A stretch of DNA of 64,000 nucleotides, taken from positions 62,001-126,000 of the forward strand of contig NZ_JAVBHX010000003.1 of NCBI RefSeq assembly GCF_030732065.1, given 5' to 3'. A program made the translations under genes and the position numbers. This DNA comes from Oceanimonas aquatica. GTDB taxonomy: Bacteria > Pseudomonadota > Gammaproteobacteria > Enterobacterales > Aeromonadaceae. A model generated the notes under the pieces. It was not told where the DNA came from. It saw only the letters and a list, made by a program, of their open reading frames with translations, and searched no databases. Shown one piece after another: positions 19,243-27,862 of this stretch; the first letter of the stretch is position 1; each line of letters opens with the position of its first letter.

Positions 19243-19817
19243 AAACACGCATCGAGTTTTATCAGGCCGCCCTCAAGCCGGTGCGGGATCTGCCCACCCT
19301 GCGCCAGTGTGGACTAGGGCTGGTGGCACTGGTGTTGCTGTGGGGCAGTGTGTTTGCCTGGCAACACCTGACCAACTATCAATTGCACGCCGCCAACCGC
19401 GGCCTGGAGCAGCAGCTTGCCGCTGCCCGGAACAATGTGGCGCAACTGCAACAAGGCCTGGCCCTGCTTAATCAGCGCCAGGACGATGGCGAGCGTCTGC
19501 GCCTGGAGCGGGACATTCGCACCCGCCGCCAGTTGCTGGGTCTGCTGAGTCAGGACGAGCTGGTGTCTTACGCCGACACCCTGGAAGATCTGGCCCGGGT
19601 GCCCTGGAGCAGAGTGTCGCTGACCGGCGTGCAGTTGCAGGGCCGCGCCATGACCCTGACCGGCGAAGCCAGCGATGCCGCCGCCGTGCCGGCCTGGATC
19701 CTGGGTTTTGACGGCCGCGAGAGCCTGGCCCGGCGGGAATTTGGCAAGCTGAACATACATCGCCGCGAGCCCGGCGGACTGTCGTTCAGCCTGCACAGTG
19801 AAGGAGTCACCCAATGA
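19239..19817 (+). CDS. PilN-like MSHA assembly protein
   Basis: This 192-aa bitopic protein has one helix (about residues 26-44), then a coiled coil (about 50-90) and a small periplasmic alpha/beta domain. Size, topology and position between MshI and MshJ identify it as the PilN equivalent of the alignment subcomplex; some genomes call it MshI2. A GTG start overlaps the mshI stop and has AGGAGG upstream. Its stop overlaps the mshJ ATG (ATGA). Confidence 0.8.
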   Translation: MKTRIEFYQAALKPVRDLPTLRQCGLGLVALVLLWGSVFAWQHLTNYQLHAANRGLEQQLAAARNNVAQLQQGLALLNQRQDDGERLRLERDIRTRRQLLGLLSQDELVSYADTLEDLARVPWSRVSLTGVQLQGRAMTLTGEASDAAAVPAWILGFDGRESLARREFGKLNIHRREPGGLSFSLHSEGVTQ

Positions 19818-20458
19818 AACAGCGGCTGATCCTGCTCAACGACCATTTTATGGCCCGGCCCAAACGCGAGCGCTGGCTGCTGGCGGTCGCCGGCTGGGCG
19901 CTGGCGGCCTGGCTGGGGCTGACCCTGTTTGAACAAACGCTGCAGGCCACCGGTGAACGTCTGAAGGCCGAGCAACAGCGCCTGGAACGGGAGCTGGCCG
20001 AGCAGCGCGGGCTGGCGGATGAGTTTAACCGGCGTATTGGCGAGCTCAAGGCCAGTGATCAAAGTCAGCGCATTCAGCGGCTCAACCGCCAGCTGGACCG
20101 GCTTAACCAGAATGTGGATCAGCGCATGCGCACCCTGGTGGGAGCGGAGCAGATGGCCGGACTGCTGCTGTCGGTGCTGGATCAGGGCAGTGGCCTGACC
20201 CTGCTGGGGCTTACCAACCTGCCGGCCGAGCCCATGGCGCAGAACCAGGAAGGCGGCCAGCGCCTGTATCGCCATGCCCTGGCGCTGGAGCTGTCCGGCA
20301 GCTACCTGCAGTTGCTGGACTACGCCAAAGGGCTGGAGCGGCTGAACGGGCGGATTTTCTGGCAAAGCCTGAGCTTTGAGCTGGACCAATATCCCACCGG
20401 CCATATTCGGCTGGAATTCTTTACCATCAGTCAACACAAGGAGCTGATCCGTGGTTAA
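19814..20458 (+). CDS. mshJ: MSHA biogenesis protein MshJ (PilO-like)
   Basis: This 214-aa bitopic inner-membrane protein has a helix at about residues 21-40, a long coiled coil (about 45-105) and a C-terminal ferredoxin-like region. This is PilO organisation. It should pair with the PilN-like protein to bridge the cytoplasmic platform and the secretin. AAGGAG lies upstream of the ATG. The final 8 nt overlap mshK. Confidence 0.85.
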   Translation: MKQRLILLNDHFMARPKRERWLLAVAGWALAAWLGLTLFEQTLQATGERLKAEQQRLERELAEQRGLADEFNRRIGELKASDQSQRIQRLNRQLDRLNQNVDQRMRTLVGAEQMAGLLLSVLDQGSGLTLLGLTNLPAEPMAQNQEGGQRLYRHALALELSGSYLQLLDYAKGLERLNGRIFWQSLSFELDQYPTGHIRLEFFTISQHKELIRG

Positions 20459-20777
20459 TGCCAGTGCCCTGGTTTTTACCCTGCTGAGTGCCACCAGCAG
20501 CTTGCAGGATCCCACCCGGCCCCTTGCGGGCCTGACCCCGCCGGCGGCCGGCTCAACCGAGCTGCATGCCCAGACGCCGGCTGAGCCCCGCCTGCAGGCC
20601 ATTTTCGGCGGTGGCCAGCCCAGCGCCATTCTCGACGGCCATCGCTATGTGCAGGGCGACACCATTGGTGGCTACCGGCTGTTGCGCATCACCAGCGAGC
20701 GGGTGGTGCTTGAAGGCCAGGGCAAGCGCCTGGTGCTGAGCCTGTTTCCCACTTTTGATAACGCGGATACTCAATGA
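20451..20777 (+). CDS. mshK: MSHA biogenesis protein MshK (PilP-like)
   Basis: This 108-aa small protein has a weak hydrophobic leader, the LQDPTRPL motif common to PilP/GspC-like pilot regions, and a compact beta domain containing LQAIFGGGQPSAILDG and VQGDTIGGYRLLRI. It is expected in the periplasm linking the inner-membrane complex to secretin MshL. The GTG start at 20451 overlaps mshJ by 8 nt. The stop overlaps the mshL ATG. Confidence 0.8.
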   Translation: MVNASALVFTLLSATSSLQDPTRPLAGLTPPAAGSTELHAQTPAEPRLQAIFGGGQPSAILDGHRYVQGDTIGGYRLLRITSERVVLEGQGKRLVLSLFPTFDNADTQ

Positions 20778-22366
20778 AACGGATGATACGACCTCTTACC
20801 CTGGCCCTCTTGTGTGCCGGCCTTGGCGCCTGTGTACATGCGCCCGATGGCACCCTGCCCAAGGACGCCCTCGACGAGGCCTTGCGGGCCACGCCCGATG
20901 CGGTGCCGGCAGCGGTAGAGCAGGAGCTGTTGAGTACGCGCCGCCCGGTAAGCGGCAGTCAGACTGCGCCGCTGCGCCGTTTCGATATTTCGGCCCGGGA
21001 TGTGGATGCGCGGGAGTTTTTTGCCGCCCTTGGCAGCCAGCACAAGGTCAGCATTGCGGTGCACCCGCAAGTGGCGGGCACCATTACCCTTAACCTGCGC
21101 CGGGTCACCTTGCCGGAGATCCTTGAGGCCATTTCCGGCCTTTACGGCTACGGCATTGAGCGCCGGGGCGGCGTGTATCAGGTGTTTCCCAACGGCGTGC
21201 GTACCCGCACCTTTAACGTCAACTACCTGATGCTCAGCCGCAACGGCCAGTCGCAAACCGCCATCAGCGGCAGCAGTCTGGCCACCGGCGAGGACGGCAA
21301 CGGCGAGGGCAGCGCCACCCGCATCAATACCGAGTCGAGCAACGATTTCTGGTCCGATCTGGAAAGCGCCCTCGGCCGGCTGATTGGCGATGACGAAGGC
21401 AGGGTAGTGGTCACCAATCCTCAGGCCGGCCTGGTAACCGTGCGGGCTGCCCCCGACGAGCTGGCCCTGGTGGATGACTTTCTCACCCGCGCCGAGCGCC
21501 AGCTCAAGCGTCAGGTGATCCTCGAAGCCCGCATTGTGGAAGTGGAGCTGAATGACGGTTATGAGCAGGGCATTGAGTGGAATAACCTGTCGGCCGACAG
21601 CCGAAAGGGTCAGATAGCCACAGGGGGTACCAGCCAGCCCTATCCGGGATTTTTAAGCCCCTTGGCTAATTTGCTGGGTGGCGGGGCCGTGTTTAATTAT
21701 ACCGACGGTAACTTTGAAGCCGTGGTTAACCTGTTACAGACACAAGGCGAGGTAAATACCCTGTCCAATCCGCGGGTGACCACCAGCAATAACCAGAAAG
21801 CCGTGATCAAGGTGGGCACCGATGAATACTTTGTGACCGACTTTTCACTGACCACCACCAATACCAGCGGTGTATCGGAAACGTCTCCCGACATTGAACT
21901 GAGTCCGTTTTTCTCGGGTATTTCGCTGGATGTGACTCCTCAGATCGCCGATGACAACCGCGTGTTGCTGCATATTCACCCGGCGGTGAGTGAGGTGGAA
22001 GATGCCAATAAAACCATTAATTTCGGCCAGGGTGAACTTCAGCTCCCTCTTGCCAGAAGTACGGTGCGGGAGTCGGATACAGTGGTGGAAGCCGCGTCCG
22101 GCGAGGTGATTATTATCGGCGGTCTGATGCAGGAAAAACAAATCCAGCAGGAAACCGCCGTGCCTCTGATAAGCCAGATCCCGGTGCTGGGCAACCTGTT
22201 CAAGAACCGCAACCTGGCCACTCAGAAGAGCGAGCTGGTGATCATGCTGCGCCCCGTGGTGGTGGCGGCCAATACCTGGGAAACCGAGCTGCAACGCTCC
22301 CGGGATTTGTTGGAAAAATGGTATCCGCCGTCCGCTCTTGATGCCTTGCACAGTGGCATTCGCTGA
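20774..22366 (+). CDS. mshL: MSHA outer-membrane secretin MshL
   Basis: This 530-aa secretin lipoprotein has a lipobox LGAC with lipidation Cys20, so it is anchored to the outer membrane. N-domains (about residues 60-245) include a STN-like segment. The secretin core (about residues 270-510) has the VNTLSNPRVTTSNNQKA block and ends with the conserved VIIIGGLMQ...PVLGNLF motif. It forms the multimeric pore for the pilus. The stop overlaps the next ATG (TGATG); mshM normally sits at this point but is absent. Confidence 0.95.
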   Translation: MKRMIRPLTLALLCAGLGACVHAPDGTLPKDALDEALRATPDAVPAAVEQELLSTRRPVSGSQTAPLRRFDISARDVDAREFFAALGSQHKVSIAVHPQVAGTITLNLRRVTLPEILEAISGLYGYGIERRGGVYQVFPNGVRTRTFNVNYLMLSRNGQSQTAISGSSLATGEDGNGEGSATRINTESSNDFWSDLESALGRLIGDDEGRVVVTNPQAGLVTVRAAPDELALVDDFLTRAERQLKRQVILEARIVEVELNDGYEQGIEWNNLSADSRKGQIATGGTSQPYPGFLSPLANLLGGGAVFNYTDGNFEAVVNLLQTQGEVNTLSNPRVTTSNNQKAVIKVGTDEYFVTDFSLTTTNTSGVSETSPDIELSPFFSGISLDVTPQIADDNRVLLHIHPAVSEVEDANKTINFGQGELQLPLARSTVRESDTVVEAASGEVIIIGGLMQEKQIQQETAVPLISQIPVLGNLFKNRNLATQKSELVIMLRPVVVAANTWETELQRSRDLLEKWYPPSALDALHSGIR

Positions 22367-23097
22367 TGAGAGTCGTTAGTGGGGTAATTTTGCTGGCGCT
22401 GTCTGGTACACCCGCGCTGGCCCAGAACGACAAACCCGACTGGCAGGATCCGGTGTGGGCCGAGGTAATGAGCACTCCGCCGGCGGCCAGCGAGCTGGCG
22501 ATTAGCGAGGTGGCCTACAGTCGGAGCGAACGTCTGGCAGAAAGCCAAAAGGCTGCCGATCTGGCTCTTGCTGCCGGCGACTGGGCCGGAGCCGAAGGCG
22601 CCCTGGCCGGGGTGCTGGCAGAATTTCCTGACGCTCATGACCTTCGCTTAAAGCTGGCATCACTCCAATATGGCCGGGGCGCGCTTAATGAGGCCAAACA
22701 TCTGCTGCAGCAGGGCATTGAACTGGCCCTGCAACAACCGGAGTTGCGCCTGACCCTGGCGCGCATTCTGGCCAGTGAAAACCGCCACGCCGCCACCTGG
22801 AAGGTACTGGACGGCGCCGAGCCGGCACTGGCTGAACACCTCGACTACTACGGTCTCAAGGCCGAGGCCGGCCGGCGTAGCGGCCGGTGTGATGCCGCCG
22901 TTTCTCTTTATCATCGCCTGCTGGCACAACAGGACAGCGGCCCCTGGTGGCTGGGCCTGGGCCTGTGTCAGCGGACCCTGGGGCGCGACTTTACCGCCGC
23001 CTTTGAGCAGGCCCGCGCCAGTGTGGATCTGGGCGTGGCCTCCTTGCAATTTGTGAACCAGCAACTGGAGCAACATGGCACAACGCAAACTCACTAA
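22366..23097 (+). CDS. mshN: MshN-like TPR protein with signal peptide
   Basis: This 243-aa protein has tetratricopeptide-like helical pairs (about residues 60-190, for example AGDWAGAEGALAGVLAEFPD). Position between mshL and mshE and the TPR C-terminal half identify it as MshN-like. Unlike most MshN proteins, which are longer and have a cytoplasmic N-terminal segment before the helix, this one opens directly with a signal-peptide-like stretch (MRVVSGVILLALSGTPALA-Q). It is therefore either periplasmic or a shortened form. It overlaps mshE by 23 nt. Confidence 0.7.
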   Translation: MRVVSGVILLALSGTPALAQNDKPDWQDPVWAEVMSTPPAASELAISEVAYSRSERLAESQKAADLALAAGDWAGAEGALAGVLAEFPDAHDLRLKLASLQYGRGALNEAKHLLQQGIELALQQPELRLTLARILASENRHAATWKVLDGAEPALAEHLDYYGLKAEAGRRSGRCDAAVSLYHRLLAQQDSGPWWLGLGLCQRTLGRDFTAAFEQARASVDLGVASLQFVNQQLEQHGTTQTH

Positions 23098-24772
23098 ACG
23101 TCTGGGCGAGCTGCTGATTGACCATGGCGTGATCAGCGAAGCCCAGCTGGAGACAGTACTGCAACGCCAGCGCCAGGAAGGTGGCCGCCTCGGGGCGGTG
23201 ATGGTGCAGATGGGCATACTCACCGAGCTGCAACTGCTGGGCTTTGTGGCCGAGCAGCTGGTGATCCCGCTGCTGGATCTCAATAAAATCGAGATAAAGC
23301 CCCAGGCGGTTAAACTGCTGTCGGAAGTGTACGCCCGGCGCTACCGGGCCCTGGTGATCGACGCCGACGATAACCAGGCCACGGTGGTGCTGGCCGACCC
23401 TGCCGATCTCGATACTCAGGACGCCATCAGCAATCTGCTGGCCCCCCGCGAGGTACACCTGGCGGTGGCGCCTCACAGCCAGATGCTGGCGCTGTACGAT
23501 CAGCTCTACCGGCGTACCGACGATATCGCCAACCTGGCCGGTCAGCTGTCGGAAGAGCACGCCCCCAGCCGCAGCGTAATTGACACCGCCGGGCTGGAAG
23601 ATAACGACGCCACGGTGGCGCGACTGCTCAACTCGCTGTTTGAAGATGCCCTGCAGGTGGGCGCCTCCGACATTCACATTGAGCCCGATAACAAGGTTAT
23701 TCGCCTGCGCATGCGGGTAGACGGCCTGCTGCAGGAAACCGAGCTGAAGGAAGTGGCCATTGCGCCGGCGCTGGTGTCGCGGCTCAAGCTGATGGCCGGG
23801 CTGGATATTTCCGAGCGGCGCCTGCCTCAGGATGGCCGCTTTGAGCTGAGTATCAAAAATAATCCGGTAGATGTGCGCATGGCCACCATGCCGGTGCAAT
23901 ATGGCGAGGCGGTGGTACTGCGACTGCTGGATCAGTCCGGCGGCACCCGCACCCTGGAGCAGGCCGGCATGGCACCGGCGCTGATGGCGTCGTTCCGGCG
24001 CAAGCTGGCCAGCCCCAATGGCATTATTCTGGTAACCGGCCCCACCGGCAGCGGCAAAACCACCACCCTGTATGGTGCGCTGTCCGAGCTCAATACCCCG
24101 GATCGCAAAATCATTACCGCCGAGGACCCGGTGGAATACCGGCTACCCCGGGTGAACCAGGTGCAGGTGAACAGCAAGGTGGGGCTCACCTTTGCCCGCA
24201 TTCTGCGCACCAGCCTGCGGCAGGACCCGGACGTGCTGCTGATCGGCGAAATGCGCGATCAGGAAACCGCCGAAATCGCCATGCGCGGCGCACTCACCGG
24301 CCACCTGGTGCTGTCTACCCTGCACACCAACGACGCCCCCAGCTCCGCGGTTCGGCTGATGGACATGGGTGTGCCCGGTTACCTGGTGGCCAGCACCCTG
24401 AAAGCCGTGCTGGCCCAGCGCCTGGTCCGTAAAATCTGTGACTACTGCAAGGTGCCGCACCAGCCCGACGAGGGCGAGCGCCAGTTTTTGATGCACCTGA
24501 ACCCTCAGGCCGAGCACGGTCAGTTTTATCGGGGCGAGGGCTGTGCCAGCTGCAACCACACCGGCTACAAGGGACGCATTGGCGTGTTTGAATGGCTGGA
24601 AGTCAACCAGGCCATGGCCGACGCCCTGCGCAAACAGCATATCGAGGCCTTTGAGGCGGAAGTGGCCAGCCAGCCCGGGTTTGTGACTCTGGCCCAGGCG
24701 GCACTGGAGCAGGCCCTGCAGGGCAATATTGCGGTGTCGGAAGTGCTGCGCCTGTCCGAGTGGGTGGACTGA
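23075..24772 (+). CDS. mshE: MSHA pilus extension ATPase MshE
   Basis: This 565-aa hexameric GspE/PilB-type ATPase powers pilus extension. The N terminus has two copies of the MshEN c-di-GMP-binding pattern: RLG at residues 9-11 and again at 38-40, each followed by the spaced G, hydrophobic, L and Q positions. The Walker A is GPTGSGKTTT (about residues 321-330), then Asp boxes (AEDPVEYRL), Walker B (VLLIGEMRDQETA) and His boxes (STLHTNDAPSS). A zinc-type tetracysteine is visible (CDYC ... CASC). Known MshE proteins are activated by c-di-GMP through this domain. Confidence 0.95.
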   Translation: MAQRKLTKRLGELLIDHGVISEAQLETVLQRQRQEGGRLGAVMVQMGILTELQLLGFVAEQLVIPLLDLNKIEIKPQAVKLLSEVYARRYRALVIDADDNQATVVLADPADLDTQDAISNLLAPREVHLAVAPHSQMLALYDQLYRRTDDIANLAGQLSEEHAPSRSVIDTAGLEDNDATVARLLNSLFEDALQVGASDIHIEPDNKVIRLRMRVDGLLQETELKEVAIAPALVSRLKLMAGLDISERRLPQDGRFELSIKNNPVDVRMATMPVQYGEAVVLRLLDQSGGTRTLEQAGMAPALMASFRRKLASPNGIILVTGPTGSGKTTTLYGALSELNTPDRKIITAEDPVEYRLPRVNQVQVNSKVGLTFARILRTSLRQDPDVLLIGEMRDQETAEIAMRGALTGHLVLSTLHTNDAPSSAVRLMDMGVPGYLVASTLKAVLAQRLVRKICDYCKVPHQPDEGERQFLMHLNPQAEHGQFYRGEGCASCNHTGYKGRIGVFEWLEVNQAMADALRKQHIEAFEAEVASQPGFVTLAQAALEQALQGNIAVSEVLRLSEWVD

Positions 24773-25995
24773 TGGCCTTTTACCAGTACAAGGCCCGGGA
24801 TCGTCAGGGCCAGCTCAGCGAGGGCCGCATGGAGGCCAGCTCGCCCGAAAGCGCCGCCGCCAGCCTGGCCCAGGCGGGGTTGATACCGGTGGAAATGAAG
24901 GAAGCCCGCTCTGGCACCAAAACCTGGCTGCAACTGCGTCAGTTCCTCAAGGGTGGCATCAAGCCCGAGGCACTGCTGATTTTAAGCCGCCAGTTTGCCT
25001 CACTCACCCGGGCCGGCATTCCCATTTTGCGCATTGTGGAAGGGCTGCGCGATACCACGGACGTGCGGGTACTGAAAGAAGCCCTCGATGAGGTTGCCCA
25101 GTCTCTCAATCAGGGCCAGACCCTGGCCAACGCCCTGGCGGCCCACCCGCATCTGTTCAACAGTTTGTTTGTGTCGCTGGTGGAAGTGGGGGAGAGCACC
25201 GGCCAGCTGGAGCAGGCGTTTTTGCAGCTGGCTCATTATTACCAGCTGGAGCTGGACACCCGCCGGCGCATCAAGGCCGCCATTCGTTACCCCATGTTCG
25301 TGACCATTGCCATGGTGGCGGCCATGACCATCATCAACCTTTATGTGATCCCGGCTTTCAGTGGCATTTTTGCCCGCCTGGGGGCGGAATTGCCCCCGAC
25401 TACCCGATTTCTGATTGGCAGCTCTTACTTTTTTACTCATTACTTTGGTCTGGTGGTGGCCGGCGGCCTGGCCCTCGCCGGCGGGTTCGCCTGGTATGTG
25501 CGCACGCCAACGGGCCGGCTGCGCTGGCACCATACCCTGCTGCGCATTCCCATTGTGGGGCCGCTGATCAAGCGCATTTTGTTGGCGCGCTTTTGTCGCA
25601 GTTTTGCCATGATGCTCTCCGCCGGTGTGCCCATTACCCGGGTGCTGCGCCTGGCGGGCAGTGCCACCGACAATGCCTTTCTGACCCAGGCCATTCACCG
25701 CATGGGCGAGGGGCTGACCTCCGGCGACAGCCTGTCGGCGGTGGCCGATAACAGCGGCGTGTTTACCCCCCTGATTTTGCAGATGTTCCGGGTAGGGGAA
25801 GAAACCGGCCGGGTGGATGAAATGGTGATGGAAGCGGGGCGTTTCTACGAAGAAGAGGTGGATTATGACATTGCCAACCTGTCGTCGCGCATTGAACCCA
25901 TTTTGATCACCGCCATTGCCGGCATGGTACTGGTGCTGGCGCTCGGCATATTCACCCCCATGTGGGACATGGTCAACATTGTAAAAGGCGGGTGA
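24772..25995 (+). CDS. mshG: MSHA inner-membrane platform protein MshG (PilC/GspF-like)
   Basis: This 407-aa polytopic protein of the GspF/PilC family has two homologous cytoplasmic domains, each starting with an ILSRQFASLTRAGIP- or RFCRSFAMMLSAGVP-type motif, and three transmembrane helices near residues 175-195, 222-242 and 380-400. It is the platform rotated by MshE. The ATG overlaps the mshE stop (TGATG); a GTG 12 nt upstream is not needed. Usual downstream gene mshF is missing; a 157-bp gap leads to the first pilin gene. Confidence 0.93.
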   Translation: MAFYQYKARDRQGQLSEGRMEASSPESAAASLAQAGLIPVEMKEARSGTKTWLQLRQFLKGGIKPEALLILSRQFASLTRAGIPILRIVEGLRDTTDVRVLKEALDEVAQSLNQGQTLANALAAHPHLFNSLFVSLVEVGESTGQLEQAFLQLAHYYQLELDTRRRIKAAIRYPMFVTIAMVAAMTIINLYVIPAFSGIFARLGAELPPTTRFLIGSSYFFTHYFGLVVAGGLALAGGFAWYVRTPTGRLRWHHTLLRIPIVGPLIKRILLARFCRSFAMMLSAGVPITRVLRLAGSATDNAFLTQAIHRMGEGLTSGDSLSAVADNSGVFTPLILQMFRVGEETGRVDEMVMEAGRFYEEEVDYDIANLSSRIEPILITAIAGMVLVLALGIFTPMWDMVNIVKGG

Positions 25996-26092
25996 GCCGG
26001 TTTTTTGCATGCATGAACGGTTTTTACACAAAAAAGGCTGGATTGAAACCGGCTCTATCAGTACCATTTATTACGATAATTAATTGAATTAG

Positions 26093-26120
26093 TTGAGTAA
26101 ATTTCTCAACCTTTCATAAC
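26093..26120 (+). promoter_or_regulatory. Candidate sigma-70 promoter for first pilin gene
   Basis: TTGAGT (26093-26098) and CATAAC (26115-26120) are separated by 16 bp in an AT-rich gap, 33 bp before the pilin ATG. An inverted repeat TTGAG/CTCAA overlaps it (26093-26109) and could be an operator. An independent promoter fits a highly expressed major pilin. Confidence 0.4.
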
Positions 26121-26152
26121 AGACTGGCAACACAAAAAAGCAAGGAAAAAAA

Positions 26153-26665
26153 ATGAAAAGAGCAGCGGGTTTTACCCTGATAGAACTGGTAATTGTTATC
26201 GTGATCCTCGGTATTCTGGGTGCGGTGGCCGCACCGCGGTTTATCAACCTGCAAGATGATGCCTATGGTGCGAATGTAAATGCGCTTAAAGGATCATTTA
26301 ACTCTGCGATGACACTTGGTAGTACTAAAGCTGTTTTGGCAGGAGTGGACCAAGAATCAGATGAAAGTGTTGATGTTGATGGTATTGGGAATGTGAAATT
26401 TGAATATGGTTTCCCCGAAGCGTCTAAAGACGGAATTCTGAAGCTGATTGACCTGACTGAAAACACTGACTACGCAGTTGTAACCACTGAATCTAATACA
26501 GAAGTATCCTATAACGTAATTATCTCGGGTGATGTTACCCCTCCTACCTTGCAGATTTTCCCTTCTGCAAGGTTTTCTAAGAGAGACACGTGCGGCCTAA
26601 CCTACACTGAAGCTTCAGGTGCTGGCAGCACGGCAGGAGTCGCAGCTACAACCAGCGATTGCTAA
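26153..26665 (+). CDS. mshA: MSHA-type major pilin (MshA-like)
   Basis: This 170-aa class IVa-type prepilin has a short leader MKRAAG, cleaved before FTLIELVIVIVILG; Glu5 of the mature protein is present. Two cysteines near the C terminus (DTC ... SDC) form the usual disulfide loop. It has its own promoter-sized upstream gap and terminator and a strong AAGGA ribosome site, as expected for the major pilin. In V. cholerae mshB precedes mshA, so assigning A or B between this gene and the next is uncertain. Its base composition is richer in A+T than the assembly genes. Confidence 0.75.
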   Translation: MKRAAGFTLIELVIVIVILGILGAVAAPRFINLQDDAYGANVNALKGSFNSAMTLGSTKAVLAGVDQESDESVDVDGIGNVKFEYGFPEASKDGILKLIDLTENTDYAVVTTESNTEVSYNVIISGDVTPPTLQIFPSARFSKRDTCGLTYTEASGAGSTAGVAATTSDC

Positions 26666-26672
26666 CTCCTTT

Positions 26673-26696
26673 AAGGCGGCTTCGGCTGCCTTTTCT
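26673..26696 (+). terminator. Terminator or attenuator after first pilin gene
   Basis: AAGGCGGC pairs with GCTGCCTT (one G-T pair) around a TTCG tetraloop, followed by TTCT. Partial read-through would keep the downstream minor pilins at lower expression. Confidence 0.75.
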
Positions 26697-26778
26697 CCCC
26701 CTGTAGAACGCTTGTTGTCTCTAAGTTATTTATTGTTGGCGTCACTAATTCCGTACATTTAACCATCGTAGGTGTACC

Positions 26779-27318
26779 ATGTGTCTCTCAGCCGGATTTA
26801 CCCTTATCGAGCTGGTGCTGGTAATGGTCATCCTCGGTATTCTCGGGGCTACCGCCGCACCCCGCTTTCTGAATTTACAGCGTGATGCCTATATTGCCAA
26901 TCTCACTGCACTGGCCAACGCTATGAAAACCGCGACCACCCTGGCTCACACCAAAGCTATTATCGGCGGTTTCGACAAACTCGGCGCCGGCACTCATACC
27001 GATGCCAGTTTTAACCTGGTGGCGAGCCGTGTAGACGGAGGTGTCAGCTGGGTGCGGGGCTATCCCACCGCCGACGAATACGGCATTATTGCTCTGCTTA
27101 CCGGATCTGAAGGTTTTAAAAACGAAAAGGCCGGTGAAGTGCTCGACAGCGATAACTACGTAATTAAATACACCGATAGTGACGACAGTGGTCAGGCTGG
27201 AAAAAATCTGCATATCAAACCAAGGCAGCGCCAGGAACTTGATAACTGCAAAGTGACCTATACGGCGGCAACCAACAGCAAGCCGGCAAGTATAAAACTG
27301 AACACCAAGGGGTGCTGA
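26779..27318 (+). CDS. Second MSHA-type pilin (MshB/MshA-like)
   Basis: This 179-aa type IV prepilin has the leader MCLSAG before FTLIELVLVMVILG, with Glu5 present. The first 40 mature residues closely resemble the preceding pilin (APRFLNLQRDAYIANL), but the C-terminal domain differs. It has the paired cysteines (LDNCKVTY ... TKGC). It could be MshB or a second major-type subunit. AGGTG precedes the ATG. mshC follows after 4 bp, so it heads the minor-pilin operon. Confidence 0.8.
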   Translation: MCLSAGFTLIELVLVMVILGILGATAAPRFLNLQRDAYIANLTALANAMKTATTLAHTKAIIGGFDKLGAGTHTDASFNLVASRVDGGVSWVRGYPTADEYGIIALLTGSEGFKNEKAGEVLDSDNYVIKYTDSDDSGQAGKNLHIKPRQRQELDNCKVTYTAATNSKPASIKLNTKGC

Positions 27319-27322
27319 ATAT

Positions 27323-27862
27323 TTGAGCAAGCAGGGCGCTTTTACATTAATAGAAATGGTCGCAGTGCTGGTGCTGGTAGGCATACTGGCCGCCGTGGCC
27401 ATTCCGCGCCTGCCCGTTGGTGGTGATTTTGAAGGCTCCCTTCAGGCGCGCAATCTGGCGGGTTTACTGCGTCTGGCTCAGCTCAGAGCCATGAACGACC
27501 CTCAGGCGCTGCAGAGCACTGCACCTTTAGAACGCTGCGGTGTGATTGCGGTTACTACCAATGGGGTATCCATTTCCAGTAATTGCCAAAGCTCGAGTTT
27601 GCTGGAAGATATGACTAGTCTGGACCCCAACCTGTGGCTGGGTGTTGAACTACCGGTTAGTGCCAGTATCACTCTTCCATTTGTACTGCAATTTGGCGAA
27701 GTCGCCAGCGATACCAATTATCTCAGTGAATCCAGCCGCCTTGGCCGTCCCTTTGTAAATACTGGTACTGGCTATCAGTCGTTGGTAACTAGGCTGCAAA
27801 TCACCCTTGCCGGTAAAACCGTACTGATAGAACCCGAGGGATATATTCATGTTGCGCCGTAA
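27323..27862 (+). CDS. mshC: MSHA minor pilin MshC
   Basis: This 179-aa minor prepilin has the leader MSKQGA and then FTLIEMVAVLVLVG; the cleavage-site residue is Ala rather than the usual Gly, which is atypical. Glu5 is kept. A GspH-like globular domain follows. The TTG start at 27323 is the only in-frame start giving a normal leader, with AAGGGG upstream. The last 14 nt overlap mshD. Confidence 0.75.
   Translation: MSKQGAFTLIEMVAVLVLVGILAAVAIPRLPVGGDFEGSLQARNLAGLLRLAQLRAMNDPQALQSTAPLERCGVIAVTTNGVSISSNCQSSSLLEDMTSLDPNLWLGVELPVSASITLPFVLQFGEVASDTNYLSESSRLGRPFVNTGTGYQSLVTRLQITLAGKTVLIEPEGYIHVAP

Noticed and set aside
26125-26145. Sigma-54 promoter (TGGCA...GCA) before the first pilin
   Set aside because: Spacing between the GG and GC elements is 12 bp instead of 10.
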